Assembly (NCBI GenBank): GCA_019914995.1 | Contig: CM034135.1 | Span: forward strand, 7,380,501 to 7,444,500 | Length of the DNA: 64,000 nucleotides | DNA from: Acanthochlamys bracteata | Taxonomy: Eukaryota; Streptophyta; Magnoliopsida; Pandanales; Velloziaceae | Reading direction: 5' to 3' | Shown here: positions 45,601-58,894 of the stretch, piece by piece | How positions within the stretch are numbered: position 1 is the stretch's first letter | How the letters are laid out: each line of letters opens with the position of its first letter | The notes under the pieces: generated by a model | Databases searched by the model: none | Told to the model about the DNA's origin: nothing | The model's input: the letters and a program-made list of their open reading frames with translations, nothing else | Translations under genes and position numbers: made by a program

Positions 45601-48600
45601 TTCTCCCACCTTACATTGGTTGATACTGCAAAAGCACCACCTAAAGTACGATGCGATACTTTCAGAAACATATCTTGTCCAACAAATTGAACTAGAGGCA
45701 TTCCTTGCACATATACAAGAGAGGATTCTGAAAATATAAGTTTTAGATTATCCAGAGCCAAACTTATTGCAGTGTCACTAGGGACCTTCTTTAACAGGTT
45801 CTCACCAAAAGACTCACTGCATCTTCTCCTTGTACTCTTAGTGACTGTTTCAATCTTTTCGCAAAACCTACCAAAGTATGTATAAAGCTCTAATATAAAG
45901 AATAGCTGCTCAACAGATGTATTTGATGTATATTGTTCGCAAGCAACTCCTATTCTGACAATCCCTTCTGGAGGTGGCAGATCCAATAATGGACTCCCAT
46001 CTGCAGTAACCATAGCGGCCTCGAACCGTGACTCATAAAGATCAACACATTTCCAGACACCTGTGTGATCAGAAGTACCTCCCCATGCTGTCACTTCACT
46101 GGAAGGTTCAAGTGAAATGCTAACATGTGAAGCTTGTGTCATCCACTTTCTTTGGCTAGCATCAACAGGTTGAAATTCCCAAAGACTGAAACAAGCAGGA
46201 TCCTTGTCCAGATTGAGTAATTTACATTTAAGTGATGGTGATTGTGAAAAATATAGGTCCTCAACATGAAGCTTTGCTCCAGCAAACAAAGTATGCAAAA
46301 AATTATCTCCATCTACAGAAAAATCTGCCTTACTTTTTGCATCTAAAGGAATAGTTAAATCAAACTCCTTAAGTGCAAACACAAAGGAATTGACTGAGAA
46401 ATCTGGTAAGACAACACCAGGGCCGACCACAACCCCATCAGCTAAAAATGAAGCAAGACGCAAACAGGTCTCTTCTTGAAGGTTTATCTGAAGTATAGCC
46501 ACAGATGTTAAGAAAACTAAGGATCCCATAAATTGCAACGAGCTATTATATATTAGTCTTAGGAACTCCTTATATACTTACCATTAGAGGCTGGCAATCA
46601 ATGATTGTCTCTGAAGCAAATGCTGGTGGAGATGGTGAAGGCTTAAGTTGAAGAGCACGGAGGGAAAGAAGCGGAACACCCATATCAAATTGCCACAGCT
46701 GACTTTTCAGTGGATAAATTGGAGGACAGAAGTCCTCACCTACTCAAAACGTAATTGTTAACATAAGTTATTAATCAAGCCTCACATCTTACTAATACTA
46801 CCTACTATTTTGAGACCATATACAATAAGTCAGATGAAAGGACAACAGGAAATTGCAACTACTAACCAAAGTTAGGGTCATGTAGATAGTCGCTTGTCTC
46901 TTTCTGCATTGATGGCTGTATTAATGCACATGGAGGGCGTGAAAAGGTATCCCTGCAGAAAGCAACATTTTAAGAAAACGATGAAACAGGTTACCTAAAA
47001 AATGTCAGAACTATTAGATTTTGACAAGAAGAATATTCAATCCTGCAAACAACTCTGAAATGTTATCCAAAAAAAGATGGGGAACTGCGTTACTTGAGAA
47101 TAAAATCAAAAGTTGAGGTCAAAAAGTGACATTATAATAAAAAATTCCTTAGTCTTAATTGAATATGCATTTCTCACTCAATAGACATATAGCTCTAGAA
47201 TGTTGCATACACACTTGCCTACCAAATTTTCCATATGAATATAAAAGGCATTATTAGGTCAATTTCTAAATAAGAATTTTCATCAGTCAGCAAAAGGACT
47301 CTGATTTGATGCCATGGATTATCTTGATGAGTAAAAATGAAGTCCAGCTGAAGTGTTGAGAATAATCCATTACTCACGAAACTTTCGAAACATGGGCTCT
47401 AGGAAGAAAGGGACCATAATGTAATTACCTTAAGAAGAGACCGCCTATCATAACATGAGAAAGGTTCTTCGTTTTCTCTCCATCTGATACACTCACCTGC
47501 AGTAATTGGATTAATCAAGAAGAGTTAAGGGAAGAAGCACATGACGACGAGAGGGTTAGAAAACTTCTAACAGGTCAGCAAAAATAAATAGATATTAAAC
47601 GCAGCTTTAACCATAAATTGACCTATAAAATTGAATTCAAGATAAAAGACAGTAAATCAGGGAAAGAAAGCCAAATAAGAAAAAGCATCCACAAGAATCA
47701 CTTACCCTGGAGAAAAGGAGAGATTGCATGAGAAGCTCAAGCTGAAATTCTGAAAGGTTAACAGAAAGTTTTAGAAATCCTTGAAAGAAGCTCCATGGAT
47801 AAAAGGATGACCTCTATACCCGAAGCTTTTGGACAAGAGGCAACTTACCAGCGTCTTTGATGCAAAGGAAGATGTGGTCAACAATGATTGATACAATAGA
47901 GCGTCCTGCCGCTTCTGTACCATGCTGGCAAATTTCAAAGGATAATATTGTAAGTATAGATTCTTCACAGGATGGCTTGAACCTTTTGTGTAAGAAAGGA
48001 AACTTACCTGCTGAACCTTCGGAGCAACATCTCCTCTGTTTAGACAAACATACAATCCCGTCATGAACCGAAGAAGAGCTCGTAAACCTGTTCCAATGCT
48101 GAACTTATATTATCGTAGAAATAGAGATATCCAAGAGAGCGAAATAATGAGCATAAAGCATACAAGAGTACCAGGTTCACTGAGAGCAGGACAAACAGTC
48201 TCTGTTACATGTAACTGAACCTCAAGCCCAAGTGGGCTATTCAGTTCTGTCCTTTGCAATGTGATCTGTTGATGAAGAAAGAATCACAACAAAACAGAAA
48301 CACGAGCATCACAAACTCAGAGAAGCAATAATAAGACATCATTGAGATAAGAACAATCTAGTGATATTACATAGGCATGCCCAGATATTCCTTCCAAAAA
48401 TCGTTCTCCACCAAAAAATAGGCGTTTCGCTCCATCATCATCACGATTCTTCTTTTCATCCGTTGACGACAGACGTGCATCCATGAACATGTCAGGATGA
48501 GGTAAAAGATCAATTGACAAAGATTGCCACTCTAGTTTCTGCAGTTGTAGAACGTGGGCATCAGATTCTAAAATTTACAGGAATATTATAGTTTGTAGAC

Positions 48601-51325
48601 AATGTATACATACCTTAAATACATATATGAACTTCTTGTCATTAGAGAAATCCCTTGCTTCCTTCAGATTGACAACCTGCCAATTAAAATAATTTGAGAC
48701 TTCTCAAAGTACAAGAAAAAAACAGCATATGATATGTAAAACTGATATATCACCTGCCAGTTTGCATTTGTTGTATACAATAAAAGGTTGCGGATGGTGA
48801 TAGATGCTAGAGGCGGTGTCCTGTTCAGAATGGTCAAAAAAGTGAGTGTTCATGAAAAGATAACAAGTAAGCTTGAGTGATGAACCATAACAATGCAAAC
48901 AGGGAAAAGAAAATATAATGAGAGATGGCTCCATTTTTCATTCGAAAGGATAACACAGATTCCATGGAGGCTGCCATAGACCCAATTTAAATTCATGAAA
49001 TGACCTACTATTGCACCTAGCTAAGGTAGTATTTGAATACAGCAATATTGCAAGAATTATATTTTTCAACCCTTTGATGACCATTACGAATTCCAAAGCG
49101 CCAAACTGCTTATGATGAGACATGGAAAGTGTAAAACTGCTTTCACCTATAAAACTCCAGACTTAGCATATATGAAAGTCCACCAAACTCTAGTATAAAC
49201 AGTAGAGTTTAAGGAGAACAAGTTGCACAATTAGTAATTATGTAAACCATGGAACTGTACCTTCCTATGTTTGTGATGTCATAATAATAAAATAGCATGA
49301 AAGAAAGTACATAACATAGAACTTGCAGTAACAAATAGAGCAACATAGTACAGTATGGACAGAGCTTGCAAATGCTAAAGCATGATCGTGATTACTTATA
49401 GCATTGAAAGAATTTTCAGAACATGACCATAGAAGTAATATGCTCTCCATGCCCAACTTTTGTTATAGAATAGCTGAGGAAATTAAATTACCATGTTGCT
49501 CCTGCTTGACTCCTAGCACCGCCTCGTGTTTCTAGCATAAGATTAACAGTTCCGACTTCCACAGTCATTCCATCTGCAATCTGACAATAGTAAACATGAA
49601 ATTCACTTGTTGAAGATTTTTTGAGAAGATGATTGCAGTGCTAAAGAAAGAAATCAACAATCAAGAAAACATCATGAAAAGGCCAAGGAAAAATAAAGGC
49701 TCGGTTAACTGTGATTTAGGGAAGTTCGACAGTTAGGAACATAATAAGAGGAATACTGGTTATAATGCATTTTGTGTAGATTTATCAGGAAATTAGCTTG
49801 AAAGTTAGATAATTTTGAACTTTCACTGTCGATGTTGGTAAGCAAGCTTTGTTGTATACATGTCAGAAAATGGCATCGTACCACTCTTGAGGCAACCAAA
49901 ATCATGCAATTAGCTATGCTAGATGATTCCCACAACATGCTTCCCTAGTGTAGCTAGAGTCAATCAACGTCGTATGATTCAAAATAAAGACTGTGTCTTT
50001 TAAGAATCCATGGCCACTTAACACTTTGATATTTTACTTTGTAACGGGATGTATAAATTCAAGGATGGGAAAAAGGATAATGATGGAAAGTTGTGATAGA
50101 AACCAGTTGCACAGAATGAACCAAATATAACAATAGAAGAGCAATAAGATTTTTGTTGCAATATTGCAGCTTTCGTAACAGACTATGAGAGAATGAGATG
50201 TAGCGTACAGTCTAACCACCATTTTCACAAACTGAGAACATAAGAATAATCATGATGCCATAATATAACAACAGAAGTTTTACCTTATCTGCATATCCAT
50301 AACCACTACCTTTGCCTGAGCTTGAGGAAGAATTCGGACTGCAACAAAAATTAGGACATGAATCAAAACTTGGAATCAAGCTTTATCTCACAAATCCTGA
50401 AACCTCTGAATACCTGCTTGAGCTCCCAGTGGTCTCTGACTCTGGATTTTCTTCAAGTACCAGATCGAGTCTATCGATTTGAATCACTATTGGCTCTATT
50501 TGGACGTTGGAAACAGAAGGCAGCTGAAATCGAGAGTAAAGCATGCCATTAATTCTAAAGTTCTTGCTAGCAAATAAAAATTCCAACTATAAATTAGTAA
50601 TAAAAGGGTAACGGTAAGAGAGTAGCAGATCAACACTGTAACAAACAAGACCACAATCAGAACCTGTTATATATGATCTATGGAGCAGTCTCTAACTCGT
50701 GAAAGAAAAATTTAACACTCTCCAACACCCAAGGAATATTGAGGTTTTAATAGCAGTAATGCACACAAGCACAAAGCAAACCAATGACTCAAATTTTCAC
50801 TCAATATTTCAAAGCTCAAGCAGTCAAGCTCCAAATTCTAAACAAAAGCGTTGCTGTGAATACATAAATACTGAAACTCCATAATTTACATAATCTACAA
50901 AAATGAAGCTAAACTAAAAGCAAGAAAAGTAAACCAGTTCTGAACCCACAATTCAACAAAACCATTTTACAAAAACCAACAAACTCCATAAAATTATCTC
51001 TAAAGGACGCGTACCGTGATCTCAAGCTTGCCGACTTTAGCAGTGGCGACGTGGAGGGCAGGCGGCAAACCCAAGCTTGCATGCAAAGCGTCGCCATTTA
51101 TATCTGCAATCAATCAACCAAAACCACTCAAATTATTCACAATTTTACTCAAGCTTCGTTCTTGAGAAATGGGTATTGATAATTTCAGACAACAAAAAAA
51201 AAAAGGAAATTACCAAGATTGGAGAGCTGAGCTGTTCTTCCAACGAGCTTGAATTGATCACGGGAGAAGGAGTGGAGCCAATACTTCAGCGTGTACTCTA
51301 ATGCCCGAGCAATTATTGACTCCAT
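42694..51325 (-). CDS. Chorein/VPS13-superfamily lipid-transfer protein (UHRF1BP1/BLTP3-like)
   Basis: Twenty exons, all phases consistent: 51325-51214, 51103-51015, 50523-50414, 50338-50284, 49580-49492, 48820-48754, 48676-48614, 48538-48371, 48265-48172, 48087-48008, 47924-47849, 47749-47706, 47496-47429, 46952-46867, 46739-46582, 46487-45176, 44786-44512, 43595-43407, 43326-43170, 42989-42694; 1195 aa. The N-terminus (MESIIARALEYTLKYWLHSF) and following segment (LVGRTAQLSNLDINGDALH) are the chorein start shared with VPS13, ATG2 and UHRF1BP1, which form a hydrophobic groove carrying lipids between membranes. The 1.3-kb exon encodes beta-rich middle units. The C-terminus is Ser-rich then coiled coil (LESVVASLEAEVSDS; DVKQLSQKLEAMQ). 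Superfamily assignment is firm; the subfamily is inferred from size and from the N-terminus. Confidence 0.88.
44140..44215 (+). repeat. Possible tRNA-derived SINE head inside an intron
   Basis: GGATGTCTAGGTGGTACAGT begins an A-box-like sequence, and about 40 bases later CGACCTGGGTTTCAC resembles a decayed B box. The order and spacing suit a plant SINE, but the B box is imperfect and no clear tail or target duplication was found. Confidence 0.4.
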
Positions 51326-51901
51326 TCGCGATCAAATTCTTGAAATCTTGAAAAATTTTGGTGCTTCTCTTTCTCAAGATTATCAAGAAAAAGAGAAAGA
51401 ATGCAGTGGGATCTCTGCTGCGGCTTCTGAGTGCTGAACCAGTGTTCTTTGCGTCAGAGATCAACTTCTTTTCTCCTTAAATTCTTCGAAAAGAATCCAA
51501 CACAAATAAAATCGCAGAAAAAAATTCTTTATTTTTTTCGCCCTCTTGCATTGCAGCGCTGGTGTTTTGCTTTTGGTTCGTTAGCTTTCGTTCTGCATCT
51601 AAAATTTGCAAATCTACTCCTGAATAAGTAGTTTAGCATATGCTAGCTCTTATAGTTTGTGAATTATACAAAACGAAATCTTGTTATCTTATTATACAAA
51701 TAATACCAGTTTAGTAACTAGTAATTTTCTCGCATTAATTTTAATGAATTATTGTATTTAACATGATTATTGTATCAATATCACTGAATTCTTTCTAAAT
51801 AATTTTCAGAAAGTGTCCATAATTGCATAATGTTCTTAATAGAGGATAAAATTGAAAACTTTGTTTAGTTTGTCGTTAGTGCCACGTATTAGATTTCCTA
51901 C

Positions 51902-52163
51902 GGGCGTGTTTACCAAGAGGTAGGAAGTGGAGTTTTGAATAAAGTAGAGTTTTTAGAAAATAAATTTAAAAAATAAAATTAAAAATTAAAAATATTTAAT
52001 AAAAATAAAATTTTATATTAATTATATATTTTTAGTAAAGTTTAAATTTGAATTTTAAAAAAATTTATTGATAAAAATTTTTATTTTAATTTTTATATGT
52101 ATTTATGTGAAATTTGAGTTTAAAGAAAGTGGAGTTTAGAGGTATCGGTAAACACTCCCTACG
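51902..52163. mobile_element. MITE-like element, family B
   Basis: CGGGCGTGTTTACCAAGAGG at the left and GGTAAACACTCCCTACG at the right are inverted. Both arms repeat a GAAGTGGAGTTT phrase. Confidence 0.6.
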
Positions 52164-52311
52164 TGGCAATGTCAGATCGGTCAAGAACCACATGTCGAAC
52201 GAGATCTGGTGTCTTTGCAAATATGGACCTATATATTTATATTTGTTTCGGATCAAGCCCTTCAGTACCAGGTTTAGAAGCTCAGGCCACTAAAATTTAT
52301 AAATTAAGAAA

Positions 52312-52502
52312 ACGTTTAGTAGTGCTTTTAAAATAAAAAATAAAACATATTTTTATTTTTAATTTGAAAAATTAAAAAATATTTATTACGTAAAATTTTT
52401 TTATATTTTCTAAAATTTTAAATTAATTTTTTCAATATTTATTAAAAAATATATTAAAAAATATTTAAGAAAAATAAATAAATAAAAATTTTATTTATCA
52501 GA
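52312..52502. mobile_element. MITE-like element, family A
   Basis: AACGTTTAGTAGTGCTTTTA starts the element; the right end is degraded. Confidence 0.45.
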
Positions 52503-52870
52503 TTAATAATAAAAATAAATAAATATAAAATAAACGGATCCAGACCCCATTAAATAGAGCCCGGCCTTGATGATATCAGATTGAGCCAGCACAATAGGAC
52601 ACGAGCTAGCCGGTCTCGATCGGTTCAGTCTAAATTTACACCTATATTTATTATTTAAAAAAATAATAAATAAAAACACCATATATCTATCGTTATCCAC
52701 AGCCTTTTTAAATTTCTACTTCGATTATCGTCGGGGCATGAACCTCTACCTCCGCTATTAGCTCACACACACAAGGCCCTCTCTTTTTCTGCGAAATTTG
52801 AATTAATTCTGCACAAAAAAAAAAGTAAACCTATGAAACTTATCTTCCAAGAACTGAATAGCAACATTCA

Positions 52871-53660
52871 ATGTTGAAAATGGGAGATGATGACAAAGAA
52901 GAAGAAGAAGAAGAAGCTTCACCGCAAATCTTGGCTGCCGTGACCCGCGCTCTAGAACAGTTAGTACTACGCAACGACCGTGTAATTCTATCAAGTCCAT
53001 TAAAAGAGAGTAACAAGGATAAGAAGCAAGTGTTTGAAGCAGCAAGAGCACCGAGCATAAGCGTGGGAAGATACTTGGAGAGGATTTACAGATACACCAG
53101 CTGTAGCCCGGCGTGCTTTGTTGTAGGCTTCGTGTATGTTGACAGGTTGGTGCATAGGCATCCCGGTCAATTTGTCGTCGGATCGATTAACGTTCACCGG
53201 CTTCTGCTAACAAGTATTCTCGTGGCTTCCAAGGTTCTTGATGATATGTAAGCTATCCCTTTACTTGCGCGGTCTCCTTAGGTTCATGAATGTACACCGC
53301 ATTGACATGGCATCTTGTCTCACAAACAGGCATCATGATAACGCGCTCTTTGCAAAGGTTGGAGGAGTGAGTAATAAGGAACTGAACCTGTTAGAACTGG
53401 AGCTTCTCTTCCTGTTGGACTTCAGGCTCATGGTAACTCCACGGACTTTTGCGAGCTACTGTATGTTTCTGGAGAAGGGGAATATCTTCAGCGGCGCTGG
53501 ACAAAAGATCGAGCGAGAAATCTGCAATCAAATCGACAAAGATGAAGTCGAGAAACCCTCCAACAGAAAGCACAGAGCCTCATCATCATCCCACCATCTG
53601 GGGAATCTTGATTCGAAGCTTAATCAGCAAACTTGTAGGAACGAACAAGCAACGAAGTAA
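52871..53660 (+). CDS. U/P-type cyclin
   Basis: Exons 52871-53247 and 53330-53660 join as AT|G to read LDDMHHDNALFAKVGG; 235 aa. A second in-frame ATG three codons on (52880) is an alternative start. After an acidic leader, the cyclin box runs from about residue 55 to 165: SVGRYLERIYRYTSCSPACF, VVGFVYVDRLVHRHPG, HRLLLTSILVASKVLDD and NLLELELLFLLDFRLMVTPR. These are typical of plant CYCU/CYCP, relatives of yeast PHO80 that bind A-type CDKs and link nutrient or hormone signals to division. The basic, Ser-rich C-terminal tail has no known domain. Confidence 0.93.
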
Positions 53661-54366
53661 AAAAATAAGCAGCAAACTTATGAAGCAAGTTCAAACAAGT
53701 TGCAGCTTCTGCGATTAAAATTTGTGAAAGATCCCATTAAGCAACAAATTTCTTTAATCGAGCAACTCACCACTGCAATTTTCTGCATATTGATACGCTT
53801 CCATTAAGATTAAGTCGGTGTTCTTGAAGTTCGTCCTCGTTGAAACATTTCATCGAACACCTTGCTCCGAAGTCACCGATCAAACTTCTATTCGGATTGA
53901 AGTCACCAATCAAAAAGGCAACAATGGCAATTTAAAACAAAGAAAGTAATGATTAGTTGAAGAACATACGAACGCACAGGCTTTCTTCGAACACCTGCTG
54001 AATGCCTTCTCCAAGGAAGACGAAGCAAAGCAAGAAGATCATATTGTAAGATCGAATTCCGCAAATCTTCGTACAATCACATATCTATTTCAGGATTCAG
54101 CCAATATAAAACAATTAACGGGTGTGAATTGTTAAGCCCATCAAATTAGGAACTAACTTGAGCTAGCTTAAAGCAAGCTGGTGGCCTGCCTACCTTTCAA
54201 GCTAGCAAGCTTGTTTTTATTTGGGCACTATTTCTGGTCCTTCTGCTACTAAATTTTGTGTATAGTTTCGTTATAAAAGAATCTAATATGTTACATCTGG
54301 TATAAGATGCATATGTACATTCTGCAAGGAGTTTATTCAAAAATAAGAAAGAAGAGAAAAGTTCTT
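53661..54366. other. Spacer between cyclin and receptor kinase
   Basis: Contains both 3' regions. Short phrases such as CATTTCATCGAACACC and CTTTCTTCGAACACCTG suggest a decayed repeat, but I could not identify it. Confidence 0.4.
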
Positions 54367-57300
54367 CTATCTAGCCTCGACATCTGTTATAGACATTTCA
54401 TTCGCAGAAAACTCTTCTGTTGCGGATGCAGCTCTGCTACCTGTTGATTGCTCGTGACTGATAATATTTCGACGGACAATGAATGCCGGACGGGAAGGAA
54501 CTCCGATGGTCATTGAAGTGTTGCTGAGCATGAGGTTGACGGATGACATTTTAGGCCTCTTTGCGGGATCTTCCTGAACGCACAATAATCCAATTTGAAC
54601 GCATTGCATTGCTTGGCTCTGCAGAAAGTTCCCTTGAAGCGATCCGTCGACAATTTCTTCGACTTTTCTATTTGTCCAATGCTCCCATACCTGTTGAGAA
54701 GGTTAAGTCACTGTTGTATAAGTTTACATACATTCAATGTGAGTACTTTTAAAACTCACATAGGTCAATAGATTTGTGTACGCTTCTGGATCAGCAAAGC
54801 TTTTGTTATTTTTTCCAGAAACAATCTCCAACACCAAAACTCCGAAGCTGAATACATCACTCTTGGTCGAGTAGATTCTGCGACCAACATATTCAGGTGC
54901 CATATAGCCTCTGCATTTCAACAGAGTTTCAGTTTCAATAATTCTGAAATGATATTCATAAAGACTTGTGCTTGATGCTCTCATAAAAGTTCGTCACAGA
55001 TATACAGTTGATGAAATATAGTATCTTGAATCAATGAACTTACAAAGTTCCGGCGATTTTATTTGTGGCTGCTAGAGACTGGTCTATACTGAACAGTCTA
55101 GCCAGACCGAAATCTGCAATTTTTGGATTCATCTCAGCATCCAGTAGTATATTAGCTGCCTTTAAATCTCTATGAATTATGCGAACTCGCGAATCTTCAT
55201 GAAGATAATGAAGCCCTCGGGCAATCCCTAAGATAATGTTATACCTCTTTTTCCAATCTAGCCTTCGACTTCTTATCTCATCTGTTGAAATGCAGATTTT
55301 TTTCCAGAAAAATGTTAGTGAAGTTATTTATCAGCTTCTTCTTCTTCACTGCATATGAAAAATAGAAAAGCTTACCAAAGAGAAAGGTGTCCAAGCTCAG
55401 ATTAGGAACATATTCATAGACAAGGAGCTTCTCCTGCTGATCCAAGCATATGCCTAGAAGCCTTACAAGATTCTTGTGATTGATTCGAGCAGCCAGTTCG
55501 AGCTCTGCTTTGAGCTCTCTTAAACCTTGTCCTGAGTTTTTCGAAAGCCGCTTAACTGCAATTTCTCGGCCATCACCTAACAGTCCCTATCCATCGAGTG
55601 ACCAAAAAAATTTAGCCATTTACTATAATGAGCATTGAGGAAAAAGAAATGTTGGACATTTTTTTACCTTGTACACAGAACCGAAGCCGCCTTCACCTAG
55701 CTTATTCGACGTAGAGAAGTTTTCAGTTGCTGCTTTTAGTGTAGACAGTTCAAACAGTAATGATTCTTTGGCACCGGTCTCGTGTTGATTACCTTATCAA
55801 GACGAACATGAAACTGTTAACCTTCTAGCTTGTAGCTGCGTTTGGAAATACTTATAATAAAAAGTTATTTTAAAATATTTTATGTATGTACACTTACTAG
55901 GAGGCTTGGTTCTTCTGAAGAAAACGATACAAGCTGCAGATAGAAGTAAACAAGCAGCAGCTAATGAGGAAATAGAAGCTACAAGAATTACTCCAGTCTT
56001 ACGCTTGCTACCATTACCTGCTTATGAAGAAAATTTTACAACCGAATTATTTTCAGGTCATAGTCAAGCAATTTGAATTTGAGAGTAGAGAATTTCTACA
56101 ATGTAATTTAGTAGAAGTTAGAAGATTTATGGTACTAAATATGTAAGAATTTTTTCTAAAAGAAAAATCAATCTCAACTTGTATCAATATGAACACACCA
56201 TTACCTGCTCTTCTGAATTTTTTTTCTTTAAATTTTTGTTATGTTTTCTATTTTTCAGTTTTAGCTTTTTCATTAAGAGTGTATTTCAGTTTCATAAAAT
56301 TTATTTTTTTGGATCAAATTTTGATCAAAACTCACTTTCTTTGATTTAATTTGCTTCGAAATTGAAATTTATTTTTCAATTTATTTTTCAAAAATTTTAA
56401 TTTTGTGAAATTTATGTTTACCGAACTTACTTCGGATGAAAATATCACGTTTGAGATTGCTAATTAATCTCAAAACGCTATTTTTCAATTCTAAAAAAAT
56501 TATACATAATTTTTAAAAAAAATTTTAATTTAAAAAAATATAAATAAATTATAAATTATAAAATAATTTTTATATATAATTTTTATTTTTTAAATATTCA
56601 TAAAATAATATATTAAAAAGTTTTTGGTAGAAATTTTTTTTCATAATCAATCCCAAAATAGGTATATCCTAAAAGTCAATAGTCAAGTCTGGCCTTGCTT
56701 TGTTTGTTTGATCTTAAACTTTGTATTGAGAGAACCCTTACCGATTCCGGTCGCGTTGGTCGTTGGCTCTTGGCCGGAAGGCGTTGTAGCGGTCGTATTC
56801 GAATGGCTGGAATCGGTATCGATTGTAACGTCAGGTTCTCCGTTGAAGAACGTATAAATTTCGAATCTGAGGTTGCAGCTTGCAGAAACAACCCTGCCTC
56901 CAAGGCTCCGATCACAGCAGTACGGAATCTGGTTAACGATCGTTTGCAAGCACTCCCGGCACTGTTCCGGAGCCAGGTCTCTAGTGCACTGAACTGCGCC
57001 GTATAGTAATGGATATCTAGCAGTGAAATTAACCTGGCCGGTCGCGAACAATCTCCCTGAAGAGTTAGAAACCGCGTAGTTCGTTGTCGCGTTCATTAGA
57101 CGGTTCAACCGATCGCCGAAAAGCTGAATCTGACTCGCGGTGACGTTGTTCTCATTGACCAGGTGCCCTGCGATAGAATTAACTCGTCCGAAGAAGTTCC
57201 AGTCTTCATACCGGAGCTGACATGCGTCGTAGAAGAGATCACCAAGTCTTGCGTTGGGACAGTACATGGGGAGATCTTTCACGGCATTTTTAAGGCACTG

Positions 57301-57585
57301 GAGACAATCGGTAGGATCGATATCGCCTCTACAGATCGCGAGCCCGTAAACTGCGTCGGAGCCGTTCCCGGCAATATATCTAGTGTAGCCGGAGTTAGCA
57401 GGTCCAGTAGAGTTTAAAAAGAAAAGAAGTGCCTTGAGGTTACTCTTTAGGTTGGAGCTGAATGTTCCATTGGTCGTGTAGTTGCCGGCGCAAGCTAATA
57501 AGGTTGGCGTCGCCGTTGCCGGAGATGAAAGCAAGAGGAATCCAAGTAGAATAAAGAGGAGCAAGGGAGGAAGAGTTGTAGCCAT
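54367..57585 (-). CDS. Cysteine-rich receptor-like protein kinase (DUF26)
   Basis: Seven exons: 57585-56742, 56017-55898, 55792-55668, 55586-55376, 55281-55044, 54910-54760, 54690-54367; 670 aa. Signal peptide 1-25 is followed by two Gnk2/DUF26 domains, each with C-x8-C-x2-C ([13 protein letters not shown] and [13 protein letters not shown]), and many N-glycosylation sites. A Thr/Ser linker and a membrane helix (about 290-313, [20 protein letters not shown]) lead to the kinase: [10 protein letters not shown] (354-363), AVK Lys375, HRDLKAAN with Asp472, DFG Asp490, then GTLGYMAPEY. It is an RD kinase with all catalytic residues. CRKs sit in the plasma membrane and act in stress, ROS and immune signalling. 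Exon layout is the standard one for the family. The second DUF26 has an extra Cys (YCCD). Confidence 0.95.
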
Positions 57586-57710
57586 GGTTGAAGTTTAGCT
57601 AGCTTAACTGGTGGCATATTATAAATTAGAGAACTATATAATTTTAATTTCTTGACTAGCCTAGAAACCGAGTAAAATAAAATTTCGTTGAATGTTACTC
57701 TTGACTTTAA

Positions 57711-57962
57711 GGGCGTGTTACCAACACACCAAACTTAATTTTTTTTAAATTTATTTTTAATATAAAAAATATATAAAAATTAAAATTAAATTATTTTATT
57801 AATAAAAAATTTTTAAAATTTTTTTTAAAACTTACTATAAATATTTATTAATATATAATTTTATTTTTTATTAAATATTTTTTATTTTTTATTTAATTTT
57901 TTAATTTAGATGAAGTGAATTTCAAAAAAACTCACTTGACCGACGAAATAAACACGCCCTAA
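57711..57962. mobile_element. MITE-like element, family B
   Basis: GGGCGTGTTACCAACACACC at the left and AATAAACACGCCCT at the right; a clean inverted pair about 125 bases before the receptor kinase start. Confidence 0.65.
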
Positions 57963-58669
57963 TAGGCAAAGCAGCAGCTTTCAACTGCACAAAAATTCAA
58001 CGCTTCCAAGGTAAGAGCATATGTCAATTGTACTGCAATATTTTCCGCAAATTTTAAATTTAATTATTTAATATATTTTTATTATTATTTAAATTTTATT
58101 TTAATTTTTAAAATTAAAAAAATATTATAAAAAATTGAAATGAACAAATAGCTTTGGCAAACGACCCGTTAGTAACGCAATGGATATAACATACTATACT
58201 TACCGGGATCGTATTCAGTTTCACAAAATTTATTTTCTTTTATTTTCTTTTAACTAGAATTTGATTAAGATTTGCTTTTTTTAAATTAGTTTGCTTAAAA
58301 AATGATGTAACTTATTTTCATCCCCTTTTCAGAAAACTTATTTTTATAAAATTTATTTGTATAAAAGTCACTTTTATAAAACTAAAACACTCTCTAAATA
58401 CAATCATCAAGATTACCGAACTTTAGTTTTCTCTCCAAAAATTTAAATTTGAATCATTTCATATATTTTAATTATCATATAAAATTTTATTTCTATTTTT
58501 TATAATAAACTTTACTTTTATCAAAATTTTATTCTAAATTTTACTTTATATGTTTAACATTCTAAACTCTATTTTTACCAAATTTATTTCTCACTAATCT
58601 CTGTTCACTTTTATAAAACTCGTTTTTAGCAATTAAATAAGTCCTAATGCTAATTATGAATGCACTGAA

Positions 58670-58894
58670 TAAGTGTTTACTAATATCTCAAACTCTATTT
58701 TTTTAAACTCATTTTTAATATAAACTAAATAAATAATTGAAATAAAAATTTTAATCACAATTTTTAAACTTACTATTAAAATAAAAATTTATTTTATTAA
58801 AATATTTTAATTTTTAATTTTAATTTTTTAAATAAATTATTTTCCAAAACTTTCAAAACTCAAATTCACCTACTAACTAACTAAACACGCCCGA
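58670..58894. mobile_element. MITE-like element, family B
   Basis: AATAAGTGTTTACTAATATC at the left and CTAACTAAACACGCCCG at the right, with the shared core. Confidence 0.55.

Larger units (their letters stand above)
51326..52870. other. Divergent promoter region between the chorein gene and the cyclin
   Basis: The two genes point away from each other across 1.5 kb. A family B and a family A element lie in the middle. CT-rich leader-like sequence (52760-52790) precedes the cyclin. Confidence 0.5.

Noticed and set aside
56695..57006. 103-codon plus-strand frame opposite the receptor kinase
   Set aside because: Shadow of the DUF26 exon on the other strand; the DUF26 Cys motifs are in the minus-strand frame.
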